Shown one piece after another: positions 54,323-62,350 of a DNA stretch of 64,000 nt. Each line of letters begins with the position of its first letter. Position 1 is the stretch's first letter. The translations under genes and the position numbers were made by a program. The stretch is from Methanohalophilus mahii DSM 5219 (lineage in GTDB: Archaea > Halobacteriota > Methanosarcinia > Methanosarcinales > Methanosarcinaceae), in assembly GCF_000025865.1 (NCBI RefSeq), contig NC_014002.1, positions 124,001-188,000 on the forward strand, in the 5' to 3' direction. The notes below the pieces were generated by a model. That model had not been told where the DNA came from and did not search any database. It saw only the letters and a program-made list of their open reading frames with translations.

Positions 54323-54445
54323 TTATTCAGAAATATTTTCCACGGGACAGACCTTGATACATTTGCCACAATAGGTGCATTTGTTGCCGATATAAACAAT
54401 TTTCTTTTCAATCCTTATGGCATGTGGCGACATTTGTCGATACAT
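54323..54445 (-). pseudogene. Truncated or frameshifted ferredoxin remnant
   Basis: A 40-codon frame (ATG 54445, or 54433) ends in YIGNKCTYCGKCIKVCPVENISE, one complete [4Fe-4S] motif. The other cluster of a normal two-cluster ferredoxin appears in a different frame just upstream (ACIDKCRHMP), so a frameshift has probably broken the gene. A still shorter relative lies at 60316-60345. Confidence 0.6.
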
Positions 54446-54495
54446 GCCTTATCCCTCATATCCTAGGGCGCTGCGTATTGAGTTTTTCATGTACT

Positions 54496-54543
54496 TGTAT
54501 TATATCCTATACATTGTAGCGGATCAGGAAATCTGTCTCTTGA
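54496..54543 (+). pseudogene. Second remnant of the arsenite-permease gene tail
   Basis: IISYTL, TAG, RIRKSVS and TGA, matching IISHTLLWIRKSVS at the end of 52749-53003. The TAG stands in place of the Trp codon TGG. Similarity continues past the stop codon for about 15 bases (CTGTAAAAAC / CTCTAAAAAC). It is a duplicated and decayed 3' end. Confidence 0.7.
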
Positions 54544-54698
54544 AACTCTAAAAACTGATATGTATTTTTAGAGTGAAGCTGTTGGAAGTAGCTATCGACT
54601 TTATATTTTTCAGATTAGCTAGTTTGGTTATATAGAATTTTGTCCGATATCTAATTAATATAAAGAACGTCGGAGACTGTGCCTATTGATAATTGGTA

Positions 54699-54756
54699 TC
54701 ATTCTTGAAACTGTTTGCTTTTTATAATGTAGTTTACTTAACTTCTTCAAGAATGA
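54699..54756 (+). promoter_or_regulatory. Inverted repeat around the TATA box of the RND operon
   Basis: TCATTCTTGAA (54699-54709) and TTCAAGAATGA (54746-54756) are perfect 11-bp inverse complements. Between them lies TTTTTATAATG (about 54718-54727), a TATA-like box that would place the transcript start near 54750, inside the right arm. A repressor binding both arms could close the promoter; an RNA hairpin is unlikely because the left arm precedes the start. Confidence 0.55.
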
Positions 54757-54786
54757 ATCTGGTGCAATGAATCAATTTTACTTTTA

Positions 54787-54801
54787 AGAGGTGCTATAAT
54801 T
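54787..54801 (+). promoter_or_regulatory. Ribosome site selecting a probable ATT start codon
   Basis: AGAGGTG (54787-54793) is a strong match to the anti-Shine-Dalgarno sequence and sits 5 bases before ATT (54799-54801). No ATG, GTG or TTG occurs in this frame between the stop at 54754 and the ATG at 54913, although the protein clearly extends upstream of 54913. Confidence 0.55.
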
Positions 54802-57066
54802 AAAGATAGGTTTGAGAAATTAGGTTTCTTTATTGAAAAAAGACCTTTAATTATACTCCTTATTGCCTTCTTATTCATTTTTGTTGCTTTTCAGGGAGCA
54901 CAGCAAATAGGAATGAGTACCGGTACAGAAACCTATGTAGATAAAGATACCAAAGTCTATCAGGATTATGAAAATATTTATCTTCGGTATCTGGGCGCTC
55001 ACTCTATAGTGATAATGATATCAGATGAGGATATCAAATCGCCTGAAGTTCTAAAAGCTATTGACAGATTGGATCAGCAGGTTTCCGATATTCCCGGAGT
55101 TGTTGAGACTTTGCACATAGCAGATGCGGTCAAGACTGCAAACTATATGCAGACAGGAAAGATGCAAGTTCCTGAAAATCGAAATGATATTGTAGTGCCC
55201 GAAAACGGGGAAACCGATCTTCTCCTTCCTGACAACACTCATACCCTTTTTCTTATACAGACATCCGGGAACACCCCGGATGTCAGGCTTGAAAAAATTC
55301 TGGGTGAAACAGAAAAATCCGTTCTGTATGCTGATTTCCCTCCGGCGACTTCTGTTGTTGTTACAGGGGAAGAGGCATTTTCAATTGAAATGCAAAATGC
55401 AATCCGACAGGCGATGCCCCCTCTGATTGGTGCATCTGCTCTTCTTATCATAATTGCCCTGTATCTGACATTCAGGGGTGTCAGATGGAGGGTTTTACCG
55501 ATATTTATAGTGGGTATTGGAATTATTTACACATTTGGTGCTATGGGATACATCGGTATTCCCATGACCATGGTCTCTATGGCTGCATTCCCGATTCTTA
55601 TCGGGTTGGGAATCGATTATATGATCCAGTTTCATAATCGGCTGGAGGAGGAATTTTCCTCACAGGATTCTGAAAAAGCTGCAGTTGTAGAAACGGTCAA
55701 ACATACCGCACCTGCCATATTGACAGCATATAGTATCAGTGCACTGGGATTTGTATCCCTGCTAACATCTTCCGTTCCAATGATACGGGATTTTGGAAAA
55801 ATGCTGTTTATCGGTACTTTTCTGTGTTATATAGCAGCCCAGTTTATAGGAGTGCCTGCAATTTATCTCTTGGCCAGAAAACATAAGAAGAGATTATCCG
55901 GCGCTTCTGAGGGTAATGATACAAATTCAAATTCCGGTAAGCCCACGGTCATTGAACGTCTTCTTGATAAAACAACTGTATTTACAGTGAATCATCCGGT
56001 TCCGATACTTATAATCGCTGGAATGCTCTGTATTTTTGGATTGTATGCGGATCAGTCGGTTCCTGTGCAAACAGATGAAAAAGAATTCGTGCCTCAGGAT
56101 ATGGACGCTCTGATACACATAGATAATTTTTACAAGATTACCGAGAGAGGAGAAAGTGTCTATCTGGTGATCCAAACAGGTGATAATACTGATCCTGGGT
56201 TAATTAGATGGATGGATTCTTTCTCTGAATATATCGTTGATTCACATAGCAATGTGTATGGATCAACTAGCATTGTATCTGCTGTGAAGTCTCTGAATTC
56301 AGGCTCAATACCGGATACAAATAGTGAAATTGCAAAAATCTATGATACTATCCCGCAAAATCAGAAGGCTTCGTATTTACATGGAAACAATCTTCTTATG
56401 ATGGAATTAAGTGTAAATAATGATCTGGATGGGGAAGGGTTGGGAAATCTTATTGATTACATACAGGAAGATATTGCATGGTATCAATCTCCTCCGGATA
56501 CGGAGATTACAATTACCGGAAGTAATGTGGTTTTTACCGCTATTATTGGTGCCCTTACAACCGGCAGACTGTTGATGACGCTTCTCGGGGTGATTATGAT
56601 TTTCATCGGACTGCTTTTTGTTTATAGGGACTGGCTGAAAGCTCTCGTACCGGTGGTAACCATGTTCATGGTAATTGGATGGGCAGGGGGAGTCATGTAT
56701 TATTCCGGGCTTTCCTATAGTCCCATGACAGCTACCCTGGGGGCTATGATTCTTGGAATCGGAACGGAATATGCGATTCATATAATGGAGAGATACTATG
56801 AAGAAAAAGAGAAAGGTGCAACATCCATTGAGGCCATGAGGCAGGCCAGCACAAAAATAGGATCTGCTATAGTTACATCCGGACTCACGACAATTTTTGG
56901 TTTCTCTGCTTTGATCGTTTCTCCCTTTTTGATCAACCAGAATTTCGGTCTGATTACAGTAATGATCGTGTTTCTGGCACTGATATCCTCCTTTTTTGTA
57001 TTCCCGGCGACCCTGATTTTGCTGGAAAAGATTCGTGATAGAAGAAAAGGAAGTCATGATATATGA
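54799..57066 (+). CDS. RND-superfamily (MMPL/HAE3-type) transporter
   Basis: 755 residues if it starts at ATT 54799. The codons before the first ATG (54913) encode KRPLIILLIAFLFIFVAF, the first membrane helix found in all RND proteins, so they must be translated. Twelve helices in two halves with two large extracellular loops follow. Each half has the RND-type ILIGLGIDYMIQF / ILGIGTEYAIHIMERY Asp or Glu motif that carries protons. It is full-length for archaeal HAE3 transporters, which export lipids or hydrophobic compounds. It overlaps the next gene (ATGA-type, 57063) and heads a five-gene operon to 60286. Confidence 0.85.
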   Translation: MKDRFEKLGFFIEKRPLIILLIAFLFIFVAFQGAQQIGMSTGTETYVDKDTKVYQDYENIYLRYLGAHSIVIMISDEDIKSPEVLKAIDRLDQQVSDIPGVVETLHIADAVKTANYMQTGKMQVPENRNDIVVPENGETDLLLPDNTHTLFLIQTSGNTPDVRLEKILGETEKSVLYADFPPATSVVVTGEEAFSIEMQNAIRQAMPPLIGASALLIIIALYLTFRGVRWRVLPIFIVGIGIIYTFGAMGYIGIPMTMVSMAAFPILIGLGIDYMIQFHNRLEEEFSSQDSEKAAVVETVKHTAPAILTAYSISALGFVSLLTSSVPMIRDFGKMLFIGTFLCYIAAQFIGVPAIYLLARKHKKRLSGASEGNDTNSNSGKPTVIERLLDKTTVFTVNHPVPILIIAGMLCIFGLYADQSVPVQTDEKEFVPQDMDALIHIDNFYKITERGESVYLVIQTGDNTDPGLIRWMDSFSEYIVDSHSNVYGSTSIVSAVKSLNSGSIPDTNSEIAKIYDTIPQNQKASYLHGNNLLMMELSVNNDLDGEGLGNLIDYIQEDIAWYQSPPDTEITITGSNVVFTAIIGALTTGRLLMTLLGVIMIFIGLLFVYRDWLKALVPVVTMFMVIGWAGGVMYYSGLSYSPMTATLGAMILGIGTEYAIHIMERYYEEKEKGATSIEAMRQASTKIGSAIVTSGLTTIFGFSALIVSPFLINQNFGLITVMIVFLALISSFFVFPATLILLEKIRDRRKGSHDI

Positions 57067-58118
57067 AAAAAATTATTTATGTAACCCTTTTGTTGATGAT
57101 ATTTTCTATTTCCATAGGAGCCTCTGCTGGGGTCACATCAGTACCTCCGCACAATACAATAGATTACTATGAAGTTTCCGGGATGCCGAATATCCGGGGC
57201 TCTTTCCTCTCAAATCCAGAATTTGAAAAAGGCGAAACCCGGGTTATAGAAGTCAATCTTGCAAATAAAGGGGTAATTCAGGCTTTAAGGATCAATGTGG
57301 TTCCACAGGATCCTCCGGACATTGAATTAGCCCAAAATGAAATGGAAAAGGAGAAAATGAGGACTGTGGCACAGGGTGTCAAAGCAGAACTTGGCTCCTC
57401 AACTGATTATATCGAAGTCAGGCCTGAAACGAGTGTGTATACGCTCAAAGCCTTAAAACCCGGTATGATTCTTGAGCATCCCTTACGATATACAATTGAT
57501 ATCGATAATAATGCACCTGCAGGAAATTATTCCCTCAACCTGGCAGTATCTTATTCATATCAGAGTCAGGTCCGGACGGTTACCAACAATGAAATTCTGC
57601 GTGATGTTGCTGAAAATCCCTATGTTTCCTATTATAAGAATGCCAGCACGAGTATAACTTTTCCCGTAGAAATAAAAGAATCTCCAAACTTTGAGATCAC
57701 AGATTCCCGGGGCAATATTTCAGCCGATGAGGGGAGTATCATTAACATCACTTACAAAAATATAGGTGAGAATGTGGCCGAAGATGCATCTGTAAAACTT
57801 GTTGTTATGGATCCTCTGGAAATGGAACATTCCATTGCAACACTTGGTGATGTCAAACCCGATGAAACTGTAACAGCCAGTTTTGAATTTTCGACAGGAA
57901 GGGATGTAATCCCCAAGAATTATTCTATCTCAAGCAGTGTGAAATATTTTGATGATGAGGGTATTCAATATTCAAATGTGTTATCTTCAAAAGTAGAAGT
58001 CTTACCTTCTGATAAATGGATGAGTCTTTCCACTCTTGCTTTACTAATAATCATGCTATTGATCATCTATTTGATAGGTGATACCGTCAAAAATAAGAGA
58101 AACAATAAGGGTGTATGA
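57063..58118 (+). CDS. Extracellular CARDB/NEW3-type domain protein, paralog 1
   Basis: 351 residues. A signal peptide covers about 1-22 (ASA). Two beta-sandwich domains (about 40-200 and 210-320; FEKGETRVIEVNLANKG and ADEGSIINITYKNIGENVA) resemble COG1361 S-layer/CARDB domains. A C-terminal membrane helix (about 325-345) has a basic end. It starts inside the RND gene stop. Together with its paralog at 58120 it probably forms the extracytoplasmic partner of the RND transporter, in the way periplasmic adaptors serve bacterial pumps. That role is inferred from gene order. Confidence 0.82.
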   Translation: MKKIIYVTLLLMIFSISIGASAGVTSVPPHNTIDYYEVSGMPNIRGSFLSNPEFEKGETRVIEVNLANKGVIQALRINVVPQDPPDIELAQNEMEKEKMRTVAQGVKAELGSSTDYIEVRPETSVYTLKALKPGMILEHPLRYTIDIDNNAPAGNYSLNLAVSYSYQSQVRTVTNNEILRDVAENPYVSYYKNASTSITFPVEIKESPNFEITDSRGNISADEGSIINITYKNIGENVAEDASVKLVVMDPLEMEHSIATLGDVKPDETVTASFEFSTGRDVIPKNYSISSSVKYFDDEGIQYSNVLSSKVEVLPSDKWMSLSTLALLIIMLLIIYLIGDTVKNKRNNKGV

Positions 58119-58119
58119 A

Positions 58120-59265
58120 ATGATTGCTAGAAATACTGTATTGCTGACAATTTTATGTTTAATTTTTCTTTCCTCTTCAACAGCCATTGGAACATCTATT
58201 GATTTTAATGTTTCAGAAATTGAAAATGATGACTCAATTTACTGGACTGTCTCTCCCCAACGGTCAGACAATTTCAATTTCGGGGATAATTTCTATACTA
58301 CCTATGGCGGTCCTGACCTGAAAGCACATATACTGGGGAATAATGAATTTTCAAGCGGTGATATTTATAATTTAAATATCAATCTTGCAAATAAGGGTAC
58401 AATTACCGGATTTGAAATAGAAAATGAGGCTGATGATGATCTGGACATAAAACTCCAGGCAATAGAGAAAGGTTATGAGACCGAACGTACAACAGCAATC
58501 GGTATCACCTCTGTCCTCCTTTCACCGCATTCTTTTATCGACGTAAAATCAGGTCCGCAGGAATCGGGTACCCTTCGTTCAGGCGAACAAACCCAATCAT
58601 CTCCGAAATTTATTGTGGACATCGACGATGATGCACCTGCAGGAACCTATTTTCTTGTCTTAAGGACGGTTTATGGTTATCAGGAAAATGTGCAGGTAAG
58701 CGGGGATGAACTTACAGCTGAAGGGAATATCAAAGATGTGGAAATTGGGATGTGGTATGAAGCAAGATCCCAGAATCACACAATTCCCTTAATCATCAAA
58801 AAGGAAGCAAACTTTGAAGTAGTCAATGTAACGTCTGATCTCAGGAGCGGTGAGGGAGGTGTCTTGAAAGTAACTTACAGAAATACCGGCAATCTTCCTG
58901 CAAAAGACGCCACTGCTAAAATTAGCGTGTATACACCCTTCAGTACAACCGATGACCAGGCATTTCTAGGTACCCTTGAAGCCGGAGATACTGCACAGGG
59001 GGTTTTCAGTTTGAATGTTGATGAAACAACTATATCTAAAAACCATTCCATAAATAGTGAAATTCGTTATGAGGACACCGAAAGTAAAACTCAGTTATCA
59101 GACACCATGAAAATATCGGTTCAGACACTGCCTGCAATCTCTCTGAAAGATAAAATCCTTGGTAATACATGGATATTAGTGATACTGGTAATTCTGATGG
59201 TTGCCTCAGCAGGAATGGTAATATACATGAAATTAATCAGGAAAGAAAATAAGATTCGACCATGA
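58120..59265 (+). CDS. Extracellular CARDB/NEW3-type domain protein, paralog 2
   Basis: 381 residues from the ATG at 58120; AAGGGTG lies 6 bases before it and the earlier in-frame ATG at 58078 lies inside the previous gene. It has a signal peptide (about 1-22), two beta-sandwich domains alignable with paralog 1 (NLNINLANKGTITGFE; GGVLKVTYRNTGNLPAKDA; both share IDxDxxAPAGxY), and a C-terminal membrane helix (about 350-372). It overlaps the permease gene by 4 bases. Confidence 0.82.
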   Translation: MIARNTVLLTILCLIFLSSSTAIGTSIDFNVSEIENDDSIYWTVSPQRSDNFNFGDNFYTTYGGPDLKAHILGNNEFSSGDIYNLNINLANKGTITGFEIENEADDDLDIKLQAIEKGYETERTTAIGITSVLLSPHSFIDVKSGPQESGTLRSGEQTQSSPKFIVDIDDDAPAGTYFLVLRTVYGYQENVQVSGDELTAEGNIKDVEIGMWYEARSQNHTIPLIIKKEANFEVVNVTSDLRSGEGGVLKVTYRNTGNLPAKDATAKISVYTPFSTTDDQAFLGTLEAGDTAQGVFSLNVDETTISKNHSINSEIRYEDTESKTQLSDTMKISVQTLPAISLKDKILGNTWILVILVILMVASAGMVIYMKLIRKENKIRP

Positions 59266-59762
59266 ACGCCGCTGTCCTTCTTATAAACGGTATGGCTCTG
59301 GCAGGTATCTTAATTGCTTTTATGGACGACAGGACAAAAGCAATCCTTTCAATCAACATTGCATTTAAAGGATTCATGCAAATTCTGCCTGTGACATTGG
59401 CCATAATCATTGTGATTGCTTTGTTCCTTGGTTTTGTTCCTCCTGAACAGTTATCTGCATTCATCGGTGAGCAGTCCGGGATAAGTGGTGTTCTGTTAAT
59501 CGGGATTGCAGGGGCTATTATGCACATCCCTGCAATACTTTCGTTTCCTCTGGCTGCTTCTCTGCTCGAAAAAGGAATCTCTTATACCGCAGTAGCCGCT
59601 TTGATCACAACTTTGACAATGATTGGTACGGTAACATTACCCCTGGAAATAAGCCAACTCGGAAAAAAATTTGCACTCCTTCGAAATGGAATAAGTTTTG
59701 TTATTGCCATTATTATTGCTTTACTGGTGGGAGTGGCAATGGAGGCAACGTTATGGCATTGA
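59262..59762 (+). CDS. Half-size permease (COG0701/DUF318), first half
   Basis: 166 residues, about five membrane helices, with the family motif GIAGAIMHIPAILSFPLAASLLEKG. COG0701 permeases usually have about 300-340 residues built of two such halves; here the halves are separate genes. It starts at an ATGA overlap with the preceding gene. The relatives include ArsP-type organoarsenical and metal-complex exporters; the substrate here is unknown. Confidence 0.8.
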   Translation: MNAAVLLINGMALAGILIAFMDDRTKAILSINIAFKGFMQILPVTLAIIIVIALFLGFVPPEQLSAFIGEQSGISGVLLIGIAGAIMHIPAILSFPLAASLLEKGISYTAVAALITTLTMIGTVTLPLEISQLGKKFALLRNGISFVIAIIIALLVGVAMEATLWH

Positions 59763-60286
59763 TTTCCCAGATCAGTAATCAGCAGAACCTTAAAGATTGG
59801 ACATTTCTTGGAATTGTATTATTGGTCGCCTTTCTGCTTCTCAACACATATCCTTCCAAAACCGGGAGTGTAACTGAATATTTTTGGCAATATCTGGTGG
59901 AAATGGCTCTCATTCTTCCGGCGGTCATGTTGATAATGGGGCTTTTTTCAGCCTATGTATCAAACAGTATGATCGAAAAATATCTTGGTAAATATGCTGG
60001 AAAAAAGGGCATTTTCCTATCTTTTTTCCTGGGTTCCCTGCCTACCGGTCCTCTGTATGTTGCTTTCCCCATAGCATCTCATCTTCTGGAAAAGGGTGCC
60101 CGCATATCCAATGTCATAATTTTCCTTTCGGCCTGGGCATGCCTGAAGATTCCTCAGGAATTAATGGAATTTCAGTTCCTGGGCTGGAAATTCATGCTTT
60201 TGAGGTTATTCTTTACTGCAATTTTGGTTGTCGTGATGGCCAGATTCATTGAATATCTCTTTGGAATTACCAATGATAAGGTTTAA
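59753..60286 (+). CDS. Half-size permease (COG0701/DUF318), second half
   Basis: 177 residues, about five helices, with GSLPTGPLYVAFPIASHLLEKGARIS, the second-half version of the motif. GGAGG (59741-59745) lies 7 bases before its ATG, within the end of the first-half gene, so it is a true translational start rather than a frameshift product. The overlap of 10 bases couples the two, suggesting equal amounts and a heterodimeric permease. Confidence 0.8.
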   Translation: MALISQISNQQNLKDWTFLGIVLLVAFLLLNTYPSKTGSVTEYFWQYLVEMALILPAVMLIMGLFSAYVSNSMIEKYLGKYAGKKGIFLSFFLGSLPTGPLYVAFPIASHLLEKGARISNVIIFLSAWACLKIPQELMEFQFLGWKFMLLRLFFTAILVVVMARFIEYLFGITNDKV

Positions 60287-60315
60287 TTCGGTTCTTCAGT
60301 CCTGTACAAATTTCA

Positions 60316-60345
60316 CTACGGGCAGACCTCGATACATTTCCCTTG
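60316..60345 (-). pseudogene. Ferredoxin remnant
   Basis: The minus strand reads QGKCIEVCP then TAG, matching GKCIKVCP of the remnant at 54323-54445. The sequence beside it (CGTATGGAATTTTTCGTG) also resembles that next to the other remnant (CGTATTGAGTTTTTCATG), so both derive from one duplicated segment. Confidence 0.45.
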
Positions 60346-60491
60346 ACGTATGGAATTTTTCGTGTTCCTGAGAAGTTTTCCTGTATCGTATTTGGAAGAT
60401 TCCCTGAATTACACGGAACCTGTAGCAAAGACCTGTGCTGTGTCTTTTTCCGGGTAAATCTTGAGTGTTGTTATTAAGCTGAATTAAGAAA

Positions 60492-60523
60492 ACTTTATAT
60501 ATCGTTATGTCCATCCGAACATA
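60492..60523 (+). promoter_or_regulatory. Promoter and candidate operator of the substrate-binding protein gene
   Basis: ACTTTATATATC (about 60492-60503) is a TATA box. TATGT (60506-60510), an 8-base spacer and ACATA (60519-60523) form an inverted repeat at the predicted transcript start, a place where a metal- or cofactor-responsive repressor could bind. Confidence 0.45.
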
Positions 60524-60571
60524 TCGTAATATGTTATGGAAGTAAAATACTTTCACCATAGAGGAACTCTC

Positions 60572-61654
60572 ATGCATAAAAAATTCAGGTATATCCTATT
60601 GATATTTATTATCTTGTTTGCGGTATATACAAGCGCATGCGTAGACCAAAAGGAAGTTTCTGCGCAGAGCACAAGATCGATAACGGATATGGCAGGAAGG
60701 ACAGTTGAAATCCCGGCTGACGTTGACAAGGCAATTACAACCTCTCCTCCTGCAACAATGCTCATTTACATGCTGGCTCCAGAAAAATTGGCAGGCTGGA
60801 ATTTTATGCCACAGGAGTCGGAAACATATCTGAAACCTGAATACCGGGCTGTTCCTGTGATCGGTGGATGGTTTGGTAAGCAGGATGGAAATTATGAAAC
60901 TATTATCTCCATGGGTCCCGATATCATCTTTGAAGGCTACACCAGTTGTGGGGATGTTAATTCTACCATCAATGAAAGACAGAAAAAATTCGGTACAATT
61001 CCGGTTGTAGGTATTGAAGCGACAACTGATGCCACAGCCTATGAAGAACCAATACGATTTATGGGTGAAATTCTCGGGGAAAATGAGCGGGCAGGACTTT
61101 TGATCTCCTTCTATAAAGAAACACTTGACACTGTCACTACAAAAACATCCCGGATACCTGAAGAGGAAAAGAAACGGGTCTATTATGCAGAGGGTCCGGA
61201 TGGGCTGCTTACGGATCCTAAAGGTTCTGCGCACAGTCAGTTGATAGAGGTATGTGGTGGTATCAATGTAGCTCAGTGTCCCATTGAGCAGGGTTATGGA
61301 AGATCAGAGGTATCCATCGAACAGGTATTGCAATGGGATCCCGAAGTTATCATCACAGGCGACCGAAATTTTTACAAAAATGTATATGAAGACCCCCTAT
61401 GGCAGGATATTACTGCGGTAAAAAACGATGAGGTATATCTTTTCCCGGATGCACCATTTTGCTGGTTTGACAGGCCACCTGGTGTTAACAGGATAATCGG
61501 TATTCCTTGGACAGCTAAAGTGCTCTATCCTCAAGAGTTCAGCGATCTTGATCTCAGGGGCAATGTTAAGGAATTCTATTCAGAGTTCTATCATTATGAA
61601 CTGTCGGAAGATGAGATCGATGATTTATTGGATCCAGCTTCTGGAGCAAATTGA
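60572..61654 (+). CDS. Substrate-binding lipoprotein of an iron/cobalamin-type ABC importer
   Basis: 360 residues from the ATG at 60572, which has GAGGA 7 bases upstream; the ATG at 60536 has none. A lipoprotein signal ends YTSAC. The body is a class III (FhuD/BtuF-type) binding protein, with RSITDMAGRTVEIP at the start, MGPDIIFEGY, RVYYAEGPDGLLTDPKGS, CGGINVA and a DPEVIITGD strand. It captures a metal complex (siderophore, haem, corrinoid or molybdate/tungstate-like ligand) outside the cell. No permease or ATPase gene is in the window. It is followed by a methyltransferase and a radical SAM protein carrying a related binding domain. Confidence 0.87.
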   Translation: MHKKFRYILLIFIILFAVYTSACVDQKEVSAQSTRSITDMAGRTVEIPADVDKAITTSPPATMLIYMLAPEKLAGWNFMPQESETYLKPEYRAVPVIGGWFGKQDGNYETIISMGPDIIFEGYTSCGDVNSTINERQKKFGTIPVVGIEATTDATAYEEPIRFMGEILGENERAGLLISFYKETLDTVTTKTSRIPEEEKKRVYYAEGPDGLLTDPKGSAHSQLIEVCGGINVAQCPIEQGYGRSEVSIEQVLQWDPEVIITGDRNFYKNVYEDPLWQDITAVKNDEVYLFPDAPFCWFDRPPGVNRIIGIPWTAKVLYPQEFSDLDLRGNVKEFYSEFYHYELSEDEIDDLLDPASGAN

Positions 61655-61693
61655 ATTTTTCCTGATAGTTTCAGATGAAGAAGGTGAACTTAC

Positions 61694-62347
61694 ATGACAG
61701 AAGAATTAACTGAAAGAGTTGGGTTTCATGATGAATATGCCGAAAATTTCGAAGATGTTGCTGCCAATATCTTTGCTCCTATATATCCGGTTATTTCACA
61801 GCAGATAATCAACAGATGTCAGATCAAGAGCGGGAATTTCATAGATGTGGGCAGCGGACCTGCATCCCTTGCGATAGCCCTGGGTGAAATTGTTGACGGC
61901 AAAGTCTATGCAATGGATTTTTCTGAAAAAATGCTCGCGATTGCAAAGAGGAAGATTGAATCATTTGATCTGAACGAAAATGTGATACCTATTTTCGGTG
62001 ACGTTCATGATATGCCTTTTGAAGATTGTTTTGCTGATCTGATCGTAAGCCGTGGTTCTCTATTCTTCTGGCAGAATGTGCCCGAAGCCTTCAGGGAAAT
62101 ATACCGTGTGCTAAAATCCGGTGGTATGGCCTATATTGGAGGGGGTTTCGGGACGGCTGAACTTAAATCAAAGATCACACAGGCTATGGAAAAAAGGGAT
62201 CCTGAATGGTCAAAATGTGTCGGAAAACGGCTGGACAGGACCAATCTGGAGTCTTTTAAAAAAGCACTTCATGTTGCTGGAATTGATCCTTATACGATCA
62301 TAGATGATGAATCCGGTTTCTGGATCTGTCTCAAAAAGGTGGACTAA
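61694..62347 (+). CDS. Class I SAM-dependent methyltransferase
   Basis: 217 residues with GGTGA 8 bases before the ATG. SAM motif FIDVGSGPASLAIALGE, then YAMDFSEKMLAIAKRK, the DVHDMPFED loop and SRGSLFFWQNVPEAFREIYRVL. It belongs to the UbiE/Methyltransf_11 group. It lies 39 bases after the substrate-binding protein and 3 bases before a radical SAM gene, so it probably modifies the small molecule handled by that set. Confidence 0.85.
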   Translation: MTEELTERVGFHDEYAENFEDVAANIFAPIYPVISQQIINRCQIKSGNFIDVGSGPASLAIALGEIVDGKVYAMDFSEKMLAIAKRKIESFDLNENVIPIFGDVHDMPFEDCFADLIVSRGSLFFWQNVPEAFREIYRVLKSGGMAYIGGGFGTAELKSKITQAMEKRDPEWSKCVGKRLDRTNLESFKKALHVAGIDPYTIIDDESGFWICLKKVD

Positions 62348-62350
62348 CAG

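Noticed and set aside
56407-57057. 216-codon minus-strand frame opposite the RND transporter
   Set aside because: Shadow of the transporter's C-terminal half.
59753-59762. Frameshift splitting a single permease gene
   Set aside because: GGAGG at the right distance before the second ATG and complete helices in both halves favour two true genes.
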